NCBI RefSeq assembly: GCF_018991925.1
Contig: NW_024737042.1
Coordinates: forward strand, 19,541,298-19,605,297
DNA from: Homarus americanus
Taxonomy: Eukaryota > Arthropoda > Malacostraca > Decapoda > Nephropidae
Length of the DNA stretch: 64,000 nt
Direction: 5' to 3'
Shown here in pieces: positions 58,994 through 64,000 of the stretch. The notes under the pieces are model-generated. The model saw only the letters and a program-made list of their open reading frames with translations. It was not told the DNA's origin and did not search any database. How positions within the stretch are numbered: the stretch's first letter is position 1; each line of letters begins with the position of its first letter. A program made the position numbers and the translations under genes.

Positions 58994-61656
58994 AAGACCA
59001 AAGCTTACATGCTCAGAGAACTGATGACACATTTAAAGTAGACAGTAACATCATGTGCAGTATCTAATATAGTCCCTGAGGCGATAATGCATCCTTACAT
59101 TTATAAATTATAACATTAGAGATGTATGTTTTTCTACTGGCATAGTTTGATCTGACAAAGCTTACTATACCTCCCGCCAAGATTAAAGCTTCTATGACAG
59201 GAGAAAAAAATAAAATACATACACAGTAAGTGAACATAGAGTGATCTAAAGATCCTTCATAGTGTCCGAGGCAAACTTGGAACTCACATTCTACAAACAA
59301 AATCAGGTGTTACATTGCCAAACCAGGCCGTGTCAAAATAATAATTCATCTCAGTCAGTAAATGGCTACAACATTGTGTTTCGTAGTGCAAAACATTGAT
59401 CAAATGAACTCATAGAAAAAGTGACTAATCTTTTTTTTAAAAACATTCTTTGTAGTACATGTTAACAAAAATCAGAGAATGAAATACTTCATACAAAATG
59501 CTCCTGCTTAACATGTTAGGGTGTTATATCTTTTTATTACACATCAGCAACATCAACAACATCAGTACATTTGTTGGGTCCAGCATGGCTCAAGTCCTCC
59601 ATCCAGCTGGTATCTGAAAATAAGGAATGCTGGCAGCACAACAACGGTAGTCGATTGGTCCTTCTGATTATCCACCTTGTCATCGTCGACTTTCTTCTGA
59701 TGTCAGCACAGCGTCTCTTCTGTCTTCACATAGCACGTTTTTCTTTCTTCAATACCGCACTTTGTAGGTCGTGTCACCACATCTGACTTCTTCTCACTTC
59801 CTCCTGGTTTCTATAATATTCCAGATGATTTTTCTGTTCACCTGCGCTTCCTCTACGTTTAGAGCATTTTCATATTCCAGATGAATTTTCTGTTCATCTG
59901 CGTTTCCGTCATATTCCAGATGAATTTTTCTGCTCCATCTGTATTTCTTTATATATCTTCGTTTTCAACATATTCCAGACGATTTTCTGTTCATCTGCCG
60001 TCGGCCCTCTCCGGCTGGGATGAAAGCCGGTCCACTGTTTGGGCTGTCGTCTCCTTAGATAACTCGTAAGGCAGGTTCCGCGGACCAGGCCTCGCCCTCC
60101 GTACGTGAGTGTCGGCGAGACCAAAGACCGTCCTGTCTTACACCTTCCACAGTGGTGAATCCCTCCCTGGCTGGGCTCACCAGGGTTCGTTGTGTGGCAC
60201 TTCATTCCACACTCCTTAACTTCCTAGTAGAAAAATATAAACTCTTCTTAATCCTAGACCAGGTAGGACTTGAAAGAAGTGGGGTGGTGCGTGGCGGGTG
60301 TGGTGCTGCCTTCCTCACGCTGCTTCTTCTCTTCGTATATGTGCTGTGGACGGATTCCGGCTAGCCATGGGGCGGTACTGTGTGTGACATTTGACAGAAA
60401 CAATCCGAAAGGGATGATGGATTAGTTGGAAGTGCATTCGCAAAAAAAACCAAATATTTACTTTATAAGTTACGTCAATGTTTGGTAACTATTATTTCCG
60501 TCACGACAATTTTCTCATTAGGCTGGGTCGGGGAGTGAAGCTCTGCTCACTACATTGAATATTATTTATCACTACGCGTCAAAGAGTACATTACAAATCA
60601 TACTAGCATAAAACCACTCTGAGTGAAGCTCTGTAATTATCGCAATATTAAGTAACACTAACCACCAATTTCGAAGCATAACTCACAGGACAAAACATTG
60701 GTGGTCACACGGGCGGGTGGGGCGGGAAACATTCGGCCATGATGCGCGCGTGACCTAGGGAAGGCCTGAGGTGTTGAGTGGCGTAACCGGGACGGGGCGC
60801 GGGACGGGGCGCGGGGCGGGGCGCGGGGCGGGGCAGGGCGGGGCGGAGCGGAGCGGGCGTAGGGCAGGGCAGGGCGGAGCGAGGCGGGAACGGATGGGTA
60901 CGGAGGGTGAGGTGAGGGTTAGGACAGGGAGGAGGATGTAGGTTAAAAGACATGTTAAGTTATAATAGTTAGTACAGACACCGCTTCTATCGCTAAAACA
61001 CAATGGGTACATTTAACACTGACCGACAATTAAAATGCACTTGGGATACTGAGAACTTCACAGAACGCGGGGAACACTGAGAAATTATATTAAGCACTGA
61101 ACATATTTCTAGAAAAAAAAATTCGCGCATACCACGACGAGAGACATTTACTTGAGCTGTAACGGTGACACACTAGGCCACTTTTCACGTTACGACGCTA
61201 CGACACAGGAATTACTTATTACACAATTGTAGACAATACTTAGACTGAAACAAATGAAGGATGAAACGAGCCAGGTGTTATGGCTAACCGAGGGAAGGCG
61301 TGAGTTTACGTTAAGTTCGCTGCTACCATTATAATAACTAAGCGAGGGAGGCGTGAATTACATATATAGTTCGCTGTCACCTATAACAAGGGACAAGGAA
61401 AGCGTGAATTACATATAGTTCGCTGTCACCTATATAATGTAACTATATCTTGCATGAACTCCTTATCACGCACTTTCGAACAATACTCAAACAACGAGTC
61501 AGGTGTTATGGCTAAAATGAGGGAGGGCATGGGTTTACGTTAAGTACACTGTTACCAATAACAAGGGACGAGGGAAGCGTGAATTACGTATAGTTCGCTG
61601 TCACCTATAACAAGGGACAAGGAAGGCGTGGGTTACACATAGTACGCTGCCGCCAT
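58994..61656 (-). other. non-coding interior of the LARD-like element
   Basis: No coding domain seen on either strand. Three sub-repeats stand out. 59815-60000 has loose copies of CATATTCCAGATGAATTTTC. 60780-60900 is a GC-rich GGGGCGCGGGAC-type repeat with many G runs. 61270-61650 has loose copies of a 45-60 bp unit containing GCGTGAATTACATATAGTTC close to the primer site. Confidence 0.6.
61638..61655 (-). promoter_or_regulatory. primer-binding site of the LARD-like element
   Basis: The minus strand reads TGGCGGCAGCGTACTATG one base after the LTR end CTCATTACA. The leading TGG fits a tRNA CCA end; the tRNA is not identified. Confidence 0.6.
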
Positions 61657-62716
61657 TGTAATGAGACAAAATCTCACATGAAGAGGTAAGTTAGGAGCTT
61701 ATAGTAGTAGAGTATTATAGCGAGAGGAAATGGTAGCGTGTCTCGAGGGTGTGATGTCAACACTGTATATTAACACAGGCACAGTACAAGTGTAGTATAT
61801 AAAACACCAATGCGTGTTACAGCTTTATTTTACTAGTTCAATAGGGGGGATTAATAGGGAGGGTTCGTACACAATTTATGATAGACTATGGTATTCTCGT
61901 ATAACCTAACCTCACAATTAGAATGGGCACTTCACTAAGTCGATCGTTGGGGAGGCTCGGGATCACTGCACTTCTACAGTCTACACAGCCAGCACTTACT
62001 GTTACACGTGGAGTTGACAGCACTTTGTCGATGGACCCAGCTGAGACTTCGTTACACTTAGTGGTGGGCTTCTCTCGAGCGGGACTGGGGACGTGGTAGC
62101 TGGCCCTCACTAGTTACAAGACAACTGCTTCTCTGCCAATCCCCGAGGGAGGACCAGGACGTCCTATATATTGGGATGCGAGCCGTCAGGTTCAGCTGGC
62201 CTGGGGGGCGGCGAAGGGTCTCCTTACATTTTGACCCCGCAAATGTGCGGTCAGGCCTGGACCTTTTCAGAACTATCTGGGAAAGTCATCAGGCGGGGCC
62301 GTGTGTATATTGGGAGAGCAACCGTGAGAGTTCCCCTACACTTGACTTCCCAAACGTCGGGTCAGACTGGAGTTTCTGAGATGTAAGGAGAAGTCGTCAG
62401 GTGGGGCCGTGTAACACGAGAGGCCCTGGTTGGTTTGTGGCCCCTTGAGTTGGGCTCCAAGGGTTACAAGTGACCTGGCTAATTGTGAGGTCAGGTCCGG
62501 CCTTTGTTCAGAGAGTAGGTTATTGTATATCGGAAGAGGGTCAGCTGGTGCCTTCTTACATGTTTTGTTGGGGCCACATGTCACATGGGAGGGGAGCTAG
62601 TTGATTTACAATCCTTGGTCAACCGCAGAGTTACCCTATACTTTTGCCCTCGGCTAATGTCCGGTCAGACTGGAGTTTCTGAGATGTAAGCTGTGGTCTG
62701 ACAACCCCTCACTACA
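61657..62716 (-). repeat. 5' LTR of the LARD-like element
   Basis: 1060 bp, almost identical to 57925-58984. Differences noticed: an extra C near 62142, a shorter G run near 62200, an extra T near 62230, and A for G near 62460. Confidence 0.9.
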
Positions 62717-62799
62717 CGAACATGATAAATATTAGGTTCAGAGACAATATGAAAAAAACTATACAACTGAGATGACTTGTGGGAGTATTTTTCTGATTT

Positions 62800-64000
62800 G
62801 AATTAATATTGATTTAATTTCTTTTCATGCAACAGCAGGCGAAGACAATATACCAATGAGCATCATTAAGAAAGTAGTCCACTTATTACTATCTGTTCTC
62901 CTGCACATTTGTAACTCCTCCTTCACTAGTGGTGTCTTTTCGGATAATCTGAAAATTGCTAAAGTTCACCCAGCATATACAAAACCTGGGGACAAAGGTC
63001 TCTTCAAGAATTCCCTCCCCATATCAGTCCTCCCAGCCTTGAGTAAGATACCGGAGAAGCAAGCATGTAGTAGAATAAATTCCTTCTGTAATGCCAATAA
63101 CATCTTTACAGACTCTCAGTTTGGATTTAGAACTAAAAGATCGACTGAGAGTGCTCTCCTATCCTTTACTAATGACATCTTAAATTTCTTTTATGACAGT
63201 CAGTTCACAGTCGGTATATTCTTGGACCTCTCTACAGCCTTCGATACTGTCGACCATACCATCCTCCTTTCAAAGCTTGAACATTACGGCGTTAGGGGCC
63301 TGTCCCACAATTGGTTTACGTCATATCTGTCCAACAGGATGCAGTACGTCTGCTATAATAATCACCAATTTGATTCCTCGCCAGTCTTGTATGGCGTCCC
63401 CCAAGGTTCCATTCTCGGTCCAGTACTGTTTTTGTTGTACATAAATGACATAGTCCACGCCAGCACACTCATAAAATACCACTTATTTGCAGAAGATAGT
63501 AATCTCTATGTCAGCAACTCAGACCTCCATTCCTTGATGAGAACTATGAACACTAGGTAATACGTAATAAACTGACCTTAAGCCTTGAGAAAACCCACTA
63601 CACGATCTTTTACAGAAGGAAAAACTTTCCCCCAGACTTGGACCCTCTGTACCTTGGTAATACAGTCCTCAAACGCGAACAAAATACTAAATTCCTCGGA
63701 GTTATTGTTGATGAGAAACTTAACTGGAGAAACCACATACAAGCCATTCATAGTAAAGTCAATAAACAGTGCAGTATCAAGTATCACACTCGACAGTCAC
63801 TCTCTCTCACAGCAATGAAAGAAATCTATCATGATCTTGTTTACCAACACCTGATACACTGTCACACACTATGGGGGGGCCTCTGGTTCTTCAAAAACAC
63901 AATCACTGGTTACTGCACAAAAAAACAACAACATATCACACAAACGAAAAATTTGCTAAATTGAAAATGTTAAAATTCGAAGATATTAACACCTACTGCT
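62800..64000 (+). pseudogene. CR1/L2-like LINE reverse transcriptase, runs off the window
   Basis: 62856-63560 (234 aa) is an RT: KIAKVHPAYTKPGDKGLF, LPISVLPALSKIPEKQ, TDSQFGFRTKRSTESALLSF, FLDLSTAFDTVDHTILLSKL, GVPQGSILGPVLFLLYINDI and the active-site region LFAEDSNLY. The normal FADD is changed to FAED at the first catalytic Asp. After a stop and frameshift, 63638-63964 gives the thumb (NTKFLGVIVDEKLNWRNHIQ, LVYQHLIHCHTLWGG). The 5' part is absent; the RT begins about 80 bp after the LARD-like element ends, with GEDNIPMSIIKK resembling the GPDGIP region. A dead, 5'-truncated copy. Confidence 0.85.

Larger units (their letters stand above)
57925..62716 (-). mobile_element. young non-autonomous LTR retrotransposon (LARD-like)
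   Basis: 4792 bp with two 1060-bp direct repeats at its ends, flanked by CGAA on both sides (57921-57924 and 62717-62720), a 4-bp target duplication. The minus strand is the sense strand: after the 5' LTR (62716-61657), one base on, comes TGGCGGCAGCGTACTATG as primer site, and before the 3' LTR (58984-57925) is the purine tract GGCGGGAGG. The 2.67-kb interior has no recognisable gag, protease, RT or integrase. The LTRs differ by one clear substitution and a few homopolymer or short indels, so it inserted recently and must have used enzymes from another element. Confidence 0.85.

Noticed and set aside
59909..60364. 98- and 70-residue frames in the LARD-like interior as gag remnants
   Set aside because: No zinc knuckle, capsid or protease motif. 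They lie on opposite strands and overlap; nothing supports coding.
57925..62716. Two separate DNA transposons with 9-bp inverted ends
   Set aside because: The end inversion TGTAATGAG/CTCAYTACA alone would allow it, but the CGAA duplication flanks only the outer borders, and primer and purine sites sit at the inner borders. An LTR element fits better.

Overview
This is a repeat-dense eukaryotic (animal) genomic window with no recognisable host protein-coding gene, tRNA, rRNA or CRISPR. The mix of elements (CR1/L2-like and Jockey/I-like LINEs, a Penelope-like element, a Helitron, env-bearing and Gmr1-like Ty3/Gypsy elements) plus very long (ATT)n, (AT)n and CT/GA tracts and kilobase minisatellites resembles a decapod crustacean genome. 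That assignment is inference from repertoire; only 'arthropod-like animal' is reasonably firm. Two 100-N scaffold gaps (1348-1447, 17898-17997) show this is a draft assembly. Nearly every long open frame is either a broken transposon gene or a frame kept open by a low-complexity repeat.

Layout. 1-1347: 25-bp and 45-bp minisatellites; bases 1-917 are repeated base for base at 10578-11494. 1448-4960: two decayed CR1-like LINEs (minus). About 5340-10080: a decayed, 5'-truncated Ty3/Gypsy element with an env-like third frame (minus). 10085-12905: minisatellites. 13036-14121: Helitron helicase fragment and 3' end. 15099-16800: Penelope-like element (minus) whose inverted arms surround (AT)n. 16860-17897: decayed LINE cut by a gap. 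17998-18022: one terminus of a DNA transposon. 18023-19823: 16-bp minisatellite. 20752-22980: LINE with RNase H (minus). 23-28 kb: simple repeats and CT/GA tracts. 28.3-34.3 kb: two head-to-head paralogous transposase-like pseudogenes; the right one sits in a 3010-bp DNA transposon with terminal inverted repeats and a perfect 9-bp target duplication. 36.25-37.24 kb: LINE 3' end (minus).

37.26-47.8 kb is a three-level nest. A CR1-like LINE (plus) is split by a 7.48-kb Ty3/Gypsy element (39415-46897; LTRs of 840 and 843 bp, about 1.4% different). That element is itself split in its RNase H by an 895-bp solo LTR (44763-45657) with a 4-bp target duplication. The Gypsy element carries integrase upstream of reverse transcriptase and a SCAN-like gag, the hallmark of the Gmr1-like group. 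47.88-51.32 kb is almost pure polypyrimidine. 51.36-56.94 kb is a Jockey-like LINE (minus, gag-EN-RT) carrying a nested LINE fragment bounded by a 13-bp target duplication. 57925-62716 is a young LTR element (1060-bp near-identical LTRs, 4-bp target duplication) with no visible gag or pol, related to the solo LTR in the nest. 62.8-64.0 kb is a CR1-like reverse transcriptase.

The genes form no host pathway. The window is a record of successive insertions, and target duplications and LTR divergence let much of the order be read: LINE first, then the Gmr1-like element, then the solo-LTR family, whose 57.9-62.7 kb member is probably the youngest insertion here.
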